A DNA stretch of 64,000 bases from Eretmocerus hayati (GCA_029851415.1 CM056743.1:123038305-123102304), one strand, 5' to 3'. Positions 11,510 through 24,079 are shown, counted from the stretch's first letter. Numbers and translations: made by a program. The notes: generated by a model from the sequence alone, not told the origin.

Positions 11510-12250
11510 ATGACAATAAACATCTCGGCAGGGAGGCCGTCGCGCGATGGCCGCCCGACCAGTGTCGCGACCGACGGGTGGGGTCCCTAGAAGGGGGTCG
11601 AGACACGGTGATTTCGGTCCGCCATGCTATTCGGTCTGATGCCATGCACTGAGAAAAAATTCTTGGTCGCACTGCCATGTGATTCGCCATGCGACCAAAA
11701 AGTGGTATAGCCAGGAGAGCAATGCCAATTTTGTCTTTATGACAAGCCATCGAAATAATTTGGCATCTTAGTATTTCTGCCAGAATGAATAACAATAGCC
11801 CATATATTTCAAATACTTTGATACTCGATGGAATCACGGTCACATTACGATTATTTTACCAGGAAAGCCATCTAATTTTTGCACGTAATCATAGCGGTAA
11901 AGGACTTTTATAATCCAAAGATTTTTTGAGGTTATTTAATGGCAATAACAAATCATAATGTTGTGTTGACAATCCAGTCTTGGCCTGACAGCAATACCAC
12001 GTTACAATGCAGCCATACTGTTCGAACTGCAATATTCTGTTCTCAGTCTGCCCAAGCGATGTGCTCTTTACTACACCTATATTTTGACTCCGTCGATATA
12101 GGTATAGCAAATAACACGGGGTTTGGGCAAAGTATGGTGGACTGGAAACACCGTGTCTCTAACCTCTTCTATGGACCCTACTGACCAGTGGCGCGACTGT
12201 AGGGCGACGGTCACCCGACCAGTTTCAGCCGGGAATCGAGAATTTACTTG
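11510..12250. mobile_element. diverged foldback, arms about 110 bp
   Basis: GGGTCCCTAGAAG, GAGACACGGTG and GTCCGCCATG on the left (about 11578-11630) are answered in reverse complement by CATGGACCC-like, CACCGTGTCTC and ATGGTGGAC words on the right (about 12133-12180). Identity by eye is about 75%. The middle 450 bp is unrelated. The 169-residue frame on the minus strand across 12077-12586 spans unrelated repeats and is not a gene. Confidence 0.65.
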
Positions 12251-12383
12251 AAGTAGGTCTAGAGAGTTCCACAAGATACAATGATAAGGTTGGTCGTCTT
12301 CGACAGATCCACATTTGTCAGGTCTATCGAAAGCAGATCGCGACAACTGTATACCGCAAATTGACTGGTTTTTATTCGACTGA

Positions 12384-12774
12384 CAAGGGAAGATCCAACC
12401 CTGCGGAACACGGATCCTTAAGAAACTCTGGAAATCCCCTTGTTTTGGTGCAAAATGAAGGTATCTCCAAGGGTTTGATCCTATGGGCATCCTCCCTTGA
12501 GATACAGATATGGAGATTAGCATTGCCAACATAAGCCCGTGTTGAAAAATCGTGTGTATGGATATACTAACAAAGCTAACCTCCATATCTGTATCTCAGG
12601 ATAGGAGGCCCATGAGATATCCTTTTGGTGAGTCCATCTTGTTTTGGTGAGAAATGAGGGTATCTCCAAGGGTTTGATATCAAACCCTTGAAGATACCCT
12701 CATTTCTCACCAAAACAAGATGATTCCCAAATTTTCATAAAGATCCGTGTCCCGCAAGGTTGGACCTCCCCTTG
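12384..12774. mobile_element. 391-bp hairpin MITE (AAGGGGAGGTCC family)
   Basis: Outer arms (from CAAGGGAAGATCC at 12384 and to CCTCCCCTTG at 12774) are inverted over about 100 bp. An inner pair, GAGATACAGATATGGAG near 12500 and its complement near 12583, is also inverted. The ACACGGATC block is shared with the arms of the 16.6- and 56.4-kb elements, suggesting one family. Confidence 0.75.
12635..12722. repeat. 88-bp almost perfect palindrome
   Basis: Arms of 44 bp meet at a central GATATC with no spacer and only about one mismatched pair (CTCC versus TTGA side near 12665 and 12690). It contains GGTGAGAAATGAGGGTATC and its complement, and duplicates the outer arm sequence of the element it sits in. 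Confidence 0.9.
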
Positions 12775-13740
12775 TGAATATCTATTGAATAAGTCTTCTA
12801 ATATATTGTCAAAAAACAGGAGACTACTCTTTGCGTACCACATTGGAAGCTCTCAGCAAAATATATCCGCGAAAATTGCGAAATCAAATATTCTTGTCTT
12901 GCTTGCTTGGTAGATCCGCGATAAAATTGAGAAGCAATACTTTATTTCTCTATACCTTTTCCGCACACACTGGTATGCTACGATGCTATATCCGAACCTG
13001 AGATTGTTCGCGCGTAAAATGAACAAACGGAAGTTTGGCATCGAGGTAGAGGCTCCCTAGAATGCCTTTCTATGTCCCTTTTTCATTTTCCACTGCTTCG
13101 CATTTTTCACTTTTCACAAGCGCGCGATGCACACGGAGCTGAATTTTGCTCTCATATGTGCCTTTGTTTCTCGTTCGGGCGCTTACACATATTGCACGAG
13201 ATCAAAAAGCTGGATATGCGAGCACGCGCGCAAAAATATGAATCGCTGCATGGTTAAGCCACGATTTTTATTCAAAGTGCTGCTGCGCGCTTTGCAATAT
13301 GTGTATAACACCACTACCCAGCACCCAAACGCCATTGTTTCCGAAAATTTCACTGAACTTCTGTGATTATGAACTTCTGCACCATTCGGTCATATAACGT
13401 GAGATACACGTATTTGGCTAATTAGTTCGCTCAGCTTGTTCAAAAAAATTTGTATGCACGTCGGTGTACCAATTTCAGAGAGGAATCGTTATTATAGTTG
13501 AAAAACTTCAATCAATAACGTAGTGCAGAGTTTTAGAATGACTTTGTCAGTAAATGTCAATTAGAAGCTTTTCACTCAGAATTTTAGAGAGATCGAGATT
13601 TGCGATAAAAATTATTTCGAGTTCTTTTAAAATATACAGGAACTGATAATGATAATGAACAGTTCCTTTGACCTATCGTAGAAGGAGACAAAATAAATTT
13701 TGCGAGTGCTTCTGCTCTTCTACCAAATTTTTCTCCAGGG
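12775..13740. other. intergenic, no gene seen
   Basis: Short frames only. The segment around 13060-13360 is richer in CpG and GCGC words than its surroundings. No motif recognised. Confidence 0.4.
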
Positions 13741-13744
13741 AAAG

Positions 13745-16300
13745 TTCCAATAATACATATATGAGTAATTCTGCGCAAAATAGACCTATGAAGGGTCATG
13801 TCTGAAATTTTTTTTTTTATCTTTTTACTTGATTCAATGGTACAAAATATGAAAATTCCATCATCTATGGGACCACGAAAGAATTTTTCAGGTATCTCCA
13901 ACGTACATTCCTTTGTTCTTTTGAATTTTATCCGACAAAAAAGTTTGGGTGGTTTTTTCAATAAAATGCATATTTCTCGAAACCGTTCACAGATACAGGA
14001 AAACAATTTGCGGCATTCAGAAGGTCTTGAAAAAACCTATCAAAGTCGGTCTTGTAGAGTTGATATTGAGGTCTTGGGTGGTTTCATCGGGCAAAAGAGT
14101 GAGGAACATAGGAAATCCAATTCCTCAAAATCCAATTTTTTAGAACCTTAGCAATTCGATACTTTATGTAAAATGTTGTGGTCTTTCAGGAAAATTATCC
14201 CATATTCCTGTATTGCATTCTAGACCCTATTTTTTGCGAAATACAGTACCCGCCAAAATTAATGGATCATGGATAGCCTCAGTGAATGAGCGATTACTCT
14301 GGCCCACTTCATCGTGGAGGAAATTCGAAAGGAGCGAATTGAAGATCAAAAAAAAAATCTACCGATTCATGTATTTGAAATATTTTTTCATGCTTTTAAT
14401 GGGGTCATAAGTGATGACAAAAAACTATTTTTATTTCCTTTAGTCAAACATCTGTAGTTTTGACGGCGATGATCCGATCGTAAAAATTCCAACGAAATCT
14501 TGTAGCTTTTTTCAAGACCTTCATGTTCCTTGTTTTAAAATTTCTTTCACGACCTTTCCTGTCTGAGTAACGAGCTTGGAGAGGAAATTCTATATAACAT
14601 AGCGTGCTTATAGAGATGCCGAATCACCCAAACCCATAAGAAAATGTTACAACACATGATTTCGACGTAAAATGATCTCATCTTTCGAAAATTAGTATCA
14701 GATTTATGCTCGGAAGTGACCTAGTATAGCACTTCTTTAGTTTTTCCTCGGAAAATGGAACTTATTGGAAGATAGCCTCTCCAGGTTACATGCAATCAGA
14801 AATCTGATAGTATTTTCTGAAAAATGAGATCAGTTTACGTCGAAATCACGTGTTTCAACATTTTTTAACACGTTTTTGCACTACAACAGAGCAAAAGCAA
14901 ATGAAACAGTTGCGTGATTCGGCATCTCCACAAACACCCTATGTCATATATAGTTTCCTCTCCAAGCTCGTTACTCTGACAGGAAAGGTCGTAAGTAGAG
15001 GAAACTTTAAAAAAAGGAATATGAAGGACTTGAGAAGAGCTACAAGATTTCGTTGGAATTTTTACGATCAGATCATCGCCATCATGACTACAGGTTTCTG
15101 ACTGAAGAAAATAAAAACTGTCTTTTTATCGTCACTCATGACCCCATATAAAGCACGAAAACAATATTCCAAACACAAGAATCGTTAGTTCTATTCTGAA
15201 ATTCAATTTGCTTGTTTCAAATTCTCTCTACTAAGTGGGCTAGAGTAATCGCTCATTTACTGAGGCTATCCATGATCCATTCATTTTGGCGGGCACTGTA
15301 CCCCAAACCCATATTTCAAGCTTTTGATAATCGTATGTTTTTTGCGCATGGGCAGAGATTTGGATCCATGAAACCGATTTCATTAGGAAGCCAAGAAAAT
15401 TCCCTTCAAAATGACGTCTTACCGAAGTCAATTCCCTGCATTTGAGCCAGAGTTGAAGCGTTCGAGAGACCACTGAATCTTGATATTTCCCCCCAGGTGG
15501 GTCGGAGGTACTGGAGACAGCAGTAAGGTAGTAAGCATGAAGTACTCAGGCTCTCTACATTAAGGTTAATCCGCACCTGCCCCCATCCGATGGCGTCCAC
15601 CGACTTGCCGCACTCGAGCTGAGGGTTCATCTTTTATATGTTGTAGCTACGGTTTGATTGCATGAAATTGACTTCGGCAAGAAGTCATTTTGAAGGGAAT
15701 TCTCTTGCTTTTCTCGTGAGATTGGTTTCAAGGATCCAAATCTCTGTGCATGCGCTAAAAACATACGATTTCCAAAAGCTTGAAAAATGGATTTTCGATA
15801 TTTGGCAAAAATAGGAGTTAGAACGCAAAAAAGGAATTCGGGACTAGTTTTTTCTGAAGGAACATAACATTTCACATGAAATATCAAATTTTCAAGGCTC
15901 TAAAAAATTGGGTTTTTGAGAAGTTAATTTTTCTGTGTTTTTCATTCTTTTGCCCGCTAAAACCACCCAAGACCTCAATATCGACTCTACAAGACTGATT
16001 TCGATAGGTTTTTTCAAGTCCTTCCGGATCCGCAAATCGTATTCCCGTATCTGTGAACGGATTCGAAAATCATGCATTTTATTGAATAAAAAAACCCAAA
16101 CTTTTTTGTCGGTGATAATTCAGAAAAACAAAGGAATGAGCGTTGGAGATACCCGGAAAATTTTTCCGCAATTTCATATTGGTGGTGAAAAGTTCATGTT
16201 TTTTACCATTGAATCGAATAGAAAAGTCAAGAAAAAAATTTTAGACGTGACTCTTTTTTGTAAGTCTGTTTTGCGCGGAACTATTCATATTACAACTCAA
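13745..16300. mobile_element. 2.5-kb giant foldback
   Basis: The left half (13745 to about 14745) and right half (about 14800 to 16300) are reverse complements at roughly 75-80% by eye. Anchors are TTCTGCGCAAAATAGAC with its partner near 16265, TTTTTTCAAG with CTTGAAAAAA near 14028 and 16010, CGCCAAAATTAATGGATCATGG near 14252 with its partner near 15270, and GAGCTTGGAGAGGAAA near 14570 with its partner near 14950. The right arm carries an extra 490-bp element (15301-15795). No transposase-like frame was found, so it looks non-autonomous. Confidence 0.85.
15301..15795. mobile_element. foldback nested in the giant foldback's right arm
   Basis: CCATATTTCAAGCTTTTG at 15309 and CAAAAGCTTGAAAAATGG near 15772 are inverted. 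The match continues inward (CATACGAT, GGATCCAAATCTCTG, ATTCCCTTCAAAATGA) to about 15445 and 15660, with a 200-bp unrelated centre. The left arm of the host foldback lacks this piece at the equivalent place (about 14235), so it inserted after the host element formed. Confidence 0.8.
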
Positions 16301-16587
16301 AAATAACAAGATGAATCGAATAATCATTCATTGTGTAGGATTTTAAGTAAGACTCGGAATCAGGTGATTGGCATTGGAAAATCTTCAAGTAAACCGAAAA
16401 CGTTCGCGAAACAAGCATGGGAGGGTGGGAGGAGTGATTGGGGCCAAGTGTGGGTGGGGCAAGGTGGAAAAATTATCACACAATCCGGAATTGCCGTTGA
16501 CAAATTTTCTACTCTTATTCAAACAAATAATATCATTGCAAAATACATACTGTAGAGAGTTGTGGGGAAAAAATTCGAAGTAACTGA

Positions 16588-16923
16588 CAAGGGGAGTCCG
16601 AAGGGTCCGGGTCATCAAATTCTCATCAAACTTTTTTCGCAGTCTCGTACAACCTAGAATAGGAAGAATCCAGAGTAACTCCGTTTATTAGGCCTCCTGT
16701 TCAGAGCTACAGGCTAAAAAGTTAGCATTGCCAGTATACAGATTCTGTATGTATCACTTTTCAACATGAGCCTATATATGAGCAATGCTAGTCTCAGTGC
16801 CTGTATCTTTGAACAGGGGGCCCATTTGACGGAGTCACTGTGGATTCTTCATGTTCTAAGTGGTACGGGACTGTGGAAAATGTTTGGGGAGTTTTGTGAC
16901 ACAGATCCTTCGGACTCTCTTTG
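16588..16923. mobile_element. 336-bp hairpin MITE (AAGGGGAGGTCC family)
   Basis: CAAGGGGAGTCCGAAGGGTC at the left and GACTCTCTTTG at the right are inverted. Arms of about 150 bp include GAAGAATCCA, TGACTCCGT-like and GTTAGCATTGCC/GAGCAATGCTAG words around a centre near 16755. Termini and the TTAGCATTGCC core resemble those of the elements at 12.4 and 56.4 kb. Confidence 0.85.
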
Positions 16924-18557
16924 TGGGTGAAGTTTCACCCAACGAACTAGGAGACGGAAAAATTTCAACCAAATTGGAGGGGACACCAACGAACTAGTAG
17001 AATTTGTTGGTTATGAGCTCAACAAATTTTTACAATATGAAGGTAGTTTCTTGAGGGAATACTCGTAGTACCTGGGCATTCCAAAAGAGTTATTTGACTG
17101 CTACGTTAGTGTCAAAATCCAGATTTTGAAACTTCGATCTTCGTCAGGAACCAAACTCTGCAATTGAGTTGTGAAATTCTAGTTAAGTTTCTCATGAATT
17201 CCCGTCCTTCTAAGGTGATTCTAGGGTAACGTTCTTACATGTTCTCCTCGCATTTGTGTGTAACTCTCGTGATTGTTTCGGTGATTGAAAAGTTGCATGA
17301 TACTGTAAAAGCTGCAAAATCCTCATCGGAAAGTTAAAATATGCATTTATGAAAAGATGAAATTCTACACGTTTTATAATAGTCCAAGGAAGATGATGGC
17401 CTCGAAAGTTTTTTGTATCCGTCGAAAAATTAAAAGACAAATTCTCCTTGCTTTCGTTTTGGATTTCTCTTTCGGATTTGATACTTTTGTCTAAATTCCG
17501 CGAGGGAGCTCTAGATAGGATTAAAGATCTTTTGATCGAGTTCCATGATACCTAATCATCCAGGGTTTAGGGTATCCGAAGCCAGCATCGTGTTTTAACT
17601 ACAGAACAGGCTGGTGTTGAGAATCTTACTCGAGTTAATCAACGCCCCTTCACTTGAGGACGCCACAAAAAGGACAAACAAGCTCAACAAAAAGAAAAAA
17701 ACTAATGCAATTGAGCCTCCACGTGACAAAGCATTGGATCAAAAAACGGAAGTAACCAAGCAGCCATTGAATCCACGTTCGGAACTGATGCGCGTTGCTC
17801 AAAATAATGATGTCCAGTCCCGCGAAAAAGTCCAGAATGATCTCTACCACCGTAGCGTCGTCACTTTGAGCCTGCGGAGTTAAATTCACGTTTTTGAGAG
17901 CGGATGAGAGAGGAAAAATAGGGTGAATACGGTCAAAGGATTTTTCCAAGCATCGACGCTCTAAAAAAGACTCGCATAGAGGAAGTGCCAGAATAAAGCG
18001 CAGCGCGTAAACCGTTGTATCGTCGTCGTCACCGCTTGGCTGCCACATATTATCCATCAGGTGACAAAATGAGCGACATTATGTCAGAAAGGCAGCGCTA
18101 GCGATGCGACACAGCGTTTTGTATCTCTGCGGGGGTTATTCGCCATACACCCTTGACTAACGCCAATAAGTTTTTGACGTGTTTCTGGCTATTTTAGCAA
18201 GGGGTGTCTTTTTGTGCGTGTTGAAGAAGCGTTAATCCGCGTTTGGAAAGGCTTATGCACAGCGAAGAATTAGTCGTGCAGGGTTTCACGCACGATTAGG
18301 CTGGCCCTGATACATAATATAGTTCCGCCAGATTCTTAGTCCGGTTATATAGACAAGGGATGAGTTATAAACACCTCTTACGCTCAAATGCAACAATGTA
18401 ATAATGCGGTGTATCCTAGTGTGTAAGTGTATATTATTCGACCCCTTTGCTCTGTAATGGAAAGCTTTCTACCATGTCTGGCGAAGCGACCCGGTGGTGC
18501 GGAGATGTTTGCACTTGGCCAACTCCTGAGCGCGCAGAGCAAGATTCAAGATTTTAG

Positions 18558-18560
<3 letters not shown>
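16924..18560. other. intergenic, no gene recognised
   Basis: An 89-residue plus-strand frame at 17614-17883, rich in Lys, Asn and Glu, has no recognisable domain, and a competing frame covers it on the other strand. Neither is called. Confidence 0.35.
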
Positions 18561-18654
<94 letters not shown>

Positions 18655-18705
18655 ACCCAAGTAGGTAAGCGAGTAAGTAAGTAAGTAAGTAAGTGAGTAA
18701 GTAAG
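18561..18705. repeat. (GT)n microsatellite followed by (GTAA)n
   Basis: An uninterrupted GT run fills 18561-18651. After a 10-bp spacer a GTAA tetranucleotide run follows to about 18705. Long frames on both strands here are artefacts of the repeat. Confidence 0.97.
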
Positions 18706-20105
18706 AACAAGACGCCTACGTTGAGAAACTTGCATTGTTCGCTATTGGAGACTTAGAATATATAACCACGGGTATGGGCTTGTAGAGAAGCTGTTTTAGC
18801 ACGGCTATGGCGGTAATATCCTTGCGTCTTGACTTGAAGCAGTTTCTGTTGTATTATACGAAGGAAAGTACGTACGCTGCTCACAGTCGTGTGCCTTCGA
18901 TTATGTCACGGTCTACGTTTCGACTTGTAAATAGGTAAGTGTTGCGTATTAGATGAATGAACGCCGTGCCACTTTTACGGTAACTCTTCTCTGGGTATAT
19001 AGGTTTTATGTAGAAGGATTTTGTCTTTGAGTGAGCATCGATTGAACGCTTTGATGCGGAACTAAAAAAGACTACCACTTTTGACTATTGACGTCGTTTT
19101 TGTGCGTTGGGTAATTTGTTTACGGAAGGACTCACGAATCGGTCCTATTTGCAGAGATTTGTGAGGACGCCTCAACTTTCAGGCGTGTATATCACCTCCA
19201 TTGTTCAAATGAATTACAAGGGTTGAAATTTTTCTGGTCTGGAATGGCGAAGAAAGATGCCAAGTTAAAATGAGTGATTGAACATGGGCATCAATACTCG
19301 TGCTCGGAGGGATAGAGTACCAAACATGTATTTGTACTCGCTTGAGAATATGAATAATAAGGTGAATCTATTTTTGGTCGTGGTATTATAAATTTATATG
19401 TTATCTGTGGTTTATGGTGATCCGAGTTTATCTTGCCTTCATAATATCCCAAATTCGTGAACTTTTAATAAAAGCTCGGACCTGACAATGCAAAAACCAG
19501 TTGGGCTCTTTTGTTTAAACTAAGCACTATGTTAGTCATTTGAGAATGTATTATCTTTCTGTAGATATCCTTATTCGCGTTTCGTCATTTTCAGCCTCCT
19601 GCGATTTTCTTGTCCTTAGTGTTACGTATACGTAATCCAAACCGAGACAACTGATGATTAGGGGAATGGGATGCCATTCGTGTAGAACTCAAAATCTCTG
19701 AGGCAGTTGTCATTCTCAATTTTCTTCTCAACTCACTCAGAATGTTAAGGAAAGGAATAGCACTTTCAATACGGAGGCGAGAAGTTTGGTTTTGCCTTTC
19801 GAGCGAAGTTTTTCGGACCGAGCCTTGGAGAGGGTCGAAATTATCACGAGTAGAGCAAAAAAACTTCACGCCCGAGTATCGAAAAACGATATCTGCCATG
19901 GGTTAAGCACGTGCTTCACGCACGGTCGAGCGAAAAGAAAATTTAGCGTATGAATTTGATCCACCCACTTTACTTTGATTTAATGTGAATCTAAAAAAGA
20001 TTGGAATAGCTCAAATAAAACAAGAACCCATGTAAATGTTCCCTTATTGCCTAAACAAATGTCAACATTGAATCAATTATGGCAATGAATCCGTGCTAAT
20101 TGGCG
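18706..20105. other. intergenic, no gene recognised
   Basis: A 102-residue minus frame (19591-19899) and a 65-residue minus frame (18881-19078) show no known motif, and no repeat structure stands out. Confidence 0.35.
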
Positions 20106-20109
20106 ATTT

Positions 20110-20300
20110 ACAAATATACCGTATGACCACGATAGGGTGGCCAGCCCCCCCCCCCCTCCCCCGAGGAGTTCTTTCTGGTCGAGGCACAAATTTTGATGAA
20201 ATTAATTTTTACATAATTCGTCTCAATCTCTCAGATAGTGAGCTCAAATTTGGAATTGGTATCAATTTTCGTAGTTGATGAGAAAATTTTTTTGAAATAT
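20110..20300 (+). repeat. interspersed repeat, copy A
   Basis: Shares CCACGATAGGGTGGCCA, CTCTCAGATA, TCAAATTTGGAAT and GAGAAAATTTT blocks, in the same order, with the reverse complement of about 32770-32950. It contains a poly-C run (about 20146-20161). Confidence 0.75.
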
Positions 20301-20552
20301 TGAAATATCCTAGGCGCTAGGTGGCGCAAAGTTGTGTACGCTGAAATTTATTTATAAACATTGAATCTGTTTTTTTTGAAAAGAGATTTTGTTTTAATCC
20401 TGCAAATAAGTAGCAGATCTAAACCCCTGCGTATTTTCTTTGAGTGTCGTAAAAAAATTATTCACACTTCAAAGTGATGGTGAAATATTCAATGGATTCT
20501 GATAGTTAACATCAAGTACAGTACTGTGGACTACTGTGAGCTGCATGGTAGT

Positions 20553-21628
20553 ATGAAAAACATGAGTGGCGAAAGTGTAAACGGGGATATATTCTGCTTT
20601 CTTTGCCCAGATAAAGGTCCAATTACTAAACATGTACAGTGTGCCAAGTGCCTAGAAACCTATCACCCATCATGCTCTGGAAGGGCTGGGGATAGCACAT
20701 AAGGGGCATTCATAAAATGTTGTGGTGGCTTCCTAGATGATGATGGAGTGAATGAAGATGAAAATGAACATAACAAAAATCATGATAATAAGAACAATCA
20801 ATCATCCTCTTCCTCGTCAATACTCACTGACAGTGATGAGTCGCTGGCTAAAGGTGCTAAGGATGATTCATCATTCACACAGATGTTGTCTAAATCCAAA
20901 CAGTTTATGAATCAAAAAGTGGATCACATCAATGCTAATGTAGATGAAGAGACATCTGTTATAGCTGATAAAATTGATAATGTCATGATGAGAGTTGATG
21001 TATTGGAAAATAGTATGGTGAAAATGGATGAGCGGGTCTCTAATCTTGAAAGACATGTTCCAACTAATTATAATGATGCTAGTAACTTGATATTTGCTGA
21101 AGTGAGTGAAAGGCTTGCCAAGAGCAAAAATGTGATTATTTTCAAACTATGAAGAATACTGCTGTGCAGAAATTGTTATCAAGACTATTTAAAGAAGCTT
21201 CTTTTGACTCGACTAAGTTGAACTTTGTGAGAATTGGTATTGCTTCTAATGAAAAAGATGAGCCCAGACCTATAAGATTATTGATAGATTCTGCTGAAGA
21301 TGCCGAATGGGTATTTGTAAACCAACGCTCTTTTTATTGTGGTGACATCAAGTTCACAAATGACCGTACTGTTCAACAGAAGCAACACTTATCAAGACTA
21401 GTGAGAGAAGTTAAAATGAGAAAGAAACAAGGTGAGCAGAATATCACAATCAAGTATACAAAAGGTGTGCCTGCGATCGTCTCCCTAAATCATCCTTCAG
21501 ATAGTGACTCTGATCAAAGAGTCTCTAGTCTTGAGAACAACTTACAAGCTCAACGCTCAAGAATCAGGGAGAAAATGAAACAACAATCGGCTATACAACA
21601 ATCTGGGATTCATGAGAACAAGACTTAG
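20553..21628 (+). pseudogene. LINE ORF1 with N-terminal PHD-like zinc finger, broken
   Basis: The frame starting at the ATG at 20553 gives CFLCPDKGPI, then VQCAKCLETYHPSC. This Cys-x2-Cys plus Cys-x2-Cys-x4-His-x2-Cys pattern is PHD-like, as found in ORF1 of some CR1-like/L2-like LINEs. A TAA at 20700 interrupts it. The same frame then continues as an acidic, Ser/Asn-rich stretch and a coiled-coil-like segment (DNVMMRVDVLENSMVKMDER) to about 21150. There the frame shifts and an RRM-like ORF1 C-terminal region follows (KLNFVRIGIAS, PIRLLIDSAEDAEWVF, IKFTNDRT) to 21628. In intact elements this protein binds the LINE RNA. With one stop and one frameshift this copy cannot make the whole protein. 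Confidence 0.75.
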
Positions 21629-21649
21629 CCAAAAAACTAGTAGGTCAAC

Positions 21650-22178
21650 AAAGTGGGCTGACCATGTACTTGAACAATGTAGGGAGTCTTATAAATAGAG
21701 TCCCCCTTTTCAAAAATAATGTATCTTCATCTTCTGTTCAATTTGATATAATTTGTATTATTGAGACATGGCTTGATGGTTCAATTCCTGATAATGACGT
21801 GTCAATTTCTGGTTATAACATCTCTAGACTAGATAGAAATTCAAACTATAGTGGTAAAACCAGAGGTGGTGGCTTGCTGATCTACACAAGGAATAACATC
21901 AAATACCAAGTTATTTACACACATGCTGTGGATTTTGAGTACCGGATACTCAGGATAGATGCTGGTAATGAGACATTTCTACTCGGGTTATGTTATCTTC
22001 CTCCAGTATCCAGTACCTCAGCTGATAAATTCTTGACTGCTCATGATATATTATGTGAATGCATGGCAGCTGCTATTGATACTTTTCCTTCGGATAGTAT
22101 AATTCTACGTGGTGACTTCAACTTGCCTGGGTATAAGTGGTCAGCTGATGAAGACTTTATCTATGGTGTATATTGTAT
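21650..22178 (+). pseudogene. LINE ORF2 endonuclease, 3'-truncated
   Basis: The frame reads as the start of an apurinic-type endonuclease domain of a CR1/jockey-like LINE: YLNNVGSL (active-site Asn), IICIIETWLDGSI (catalytic Glu), RGGGLLIYTRN, then LRGDFNLPGYKW (GDFN motif). It ends after DEDFIYG, where a TA-flanked inverted-repeat element begins at 22179, so the SDH motif and the whole reverse transcriptase are missing. It directly follows ORF1 with a gap of about 30 bp, the usual LINE arrangement. A methionine at 21664 is the first ATG, but an earlier start in a damaged frame cannot be excluded. Confidence 0.85.
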
Positions 22179-23632
22179 ATGAGAGGTTCTACAGAACTTT
22201 TGACATTAGGCGTACTGCACGCTATCTCTGAACCTTCAAAAGATTATCAAAGTGTCGGAGTTGATTTGAATAGGTTCGAGGGCCTCGGAATGTGTACTCT
22301 ATTCGCTGTTCTGTCAAAAGAATCTGTTTATTCACAGCACGGCCCGCAACCCTCATTCTTTGGGTATCTCTTAGCGTACTCACGCCGTTTTTTGATTTCT
22401 TCAGCCTGCTGCAAAAATAACATTGCTCGAAAAATTCTGCCAAAATTCAGTGACATTTTAAGCACCCTATATATTGAGAAAAGATTGGTTTCAGACGCGT
22501 GCCTTCAACGTGGCGTTCATAAACAAACGTCGAAGTCGCGTAACCGTGTTTTCACGAAAAGTTGAGATCTCCCGTACTGAGCTTATAAAAAAAATAACAT
22601 TTGCGATAGTTACATGATCGAAACGGATTTCAATAGCTTGAAACAACACCAATAATATCCCGTTTGGTTTGGGTGCGTGCGACCAATTGCGTTTAAATGA
22701 TAGCATCAAGAAGATGGGTCAGTTCATGCGCCCACTCGACTCAAAATGGTCAAATTTCCACGGCACGACGGGGAGAAGGGGGGCACGCTCCTGGAATGTT
22801 TTGCCCATTTTTCTCCACCTATTTTTGAACAATATCCCATAGTTCTCATGTCCTGATATGGAATGTTATTTGAGTGAGGAGCATTACAAGAATTGTATCG
22901 AAGGGGTCGATGTGATCGAGCCCGTCTCAGCACTTCTATGAGGTTGCAATCGCTCATATCATCTTGGAAACAGATTAATCACACCAGAGAAGCCATTCTA
23001 CCTTCAAATGCCACCATAGACTTTATTCAAAGATTTTACGGTCGATTGAAGAATTACGGACGAGGCGCCAGATCTTGAGCAGAAGGAATTTCAGAGCTCC
23101 GGCTTGTCGTACAGGCTTATCAAACATGGACACAGCATTACGCTGTAGATGTGTATGTTTGTGCCTACCGGTAAACATTGTAGAGAATTTTGGACGACTG
23201 TGTACGGCAGGGGGGGGGGGGCTTGTAGTTATTCGCGCAACTAGTTGTTTCCTGATTCTGAGCTCTACTATCAATATCGGTTTCGGGCATTTGACGACAA
23301 CTCTGTGCAAATTGACTATTATAACCATTTTGAAAGGATTTTAAAATTAAATACATGGGAAATAGCTTGCGTGGTGCTAGATCGTCGATTGTGACAGGAT
23401 ATTCAATATTATTGATTTATGGAGAATAGTGGAAACAATGCTCGAGTCAAGAGGGAAAAATCGAGACTTAAACGAGAGGAGCAAGAGGAGTAATTGGAGA
23501 AGAAAAAAGAAAAAAAATAGCATTTGCCATATCTGCTTAAAATATGGAGCTCTACCTCGTGATTATCACTACTCTCGCCATCAGCACCACCCATATACTG
23601 TCGATCGAAAAACACTCTGGGACCTTAGTATT

Positions 23633-23666
<34 letters not shown>

Positions 23667-24072
23667 ACCACGATCCCGAATCATACAAAGACGCGCTGAA
23701 ATGATTCTAGTTTCCAGAGCCATTCTCCTTGAATACCCCTCGTGGTGTAATAACGAGCTGGCGAGGCAGAAAAATCGTTGCTTTTCAGTCAGAATTACTC
23801 AAAAATCTGACGGATAACCACATCTAGCAGTGCGCGAATGATCCGATGGGTTTACATTCGACTGAGAGTATCTAAAAGTCCTTTGGACGTCTGTGAACGT
23901 TTTTGGTTGGTACAGAAATAACATTCCCCCAAATTAGTGGGCACGCACTTTTCCACTCCTCTTTTTGAGGTTCTAGTTATCACTCAAATTGATTCCAGAC
24001 GCGTGCCATGGAAAAAAAAATTTCATTCTGCAGTAACCCAAATGTCAAAAGTTCTGTAGAACCTCTCATATG
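22179..24072. mobile_element. 1.9-kb TA-flanked DNA element with about 28-bp inverted ends
   Basis: TGAGAGGTTCTACAGAACTT begins at 22179, and AAGTTCTGTAGAACCTCTCA ends near 24072. Both ends are bordered by TA, as expected for Tc1/mariner-type insertion, though adjoining AT-rich sequence makes the exact border uncertain. No transposase motif is visible inside, so it is non-autonomous or decayed. It contains a poly-G run (23210-23220) and a (TA)n run (23636-23663). It truncates the LINE endonuclease. Confidence 0.65.
23636..23663. repeat. (TA)n microsatellite
   Basis: About 14 uninterrupted AT dinucleotides. Confidence 0.95.
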
Positions 24073-24079
24073 TAATCTA

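Noticed and set aside
12077..12586. 169-codon minus-strand open frame
   Set aside because: It runs across the arms of two unrelated foldbacks and shows no domain, so it is open by chance.
18427..18735. Frames over the GT run
   Set aside because: Alternating Cys-Val or Thr-His codons from a microsatellite, not coding sequence.
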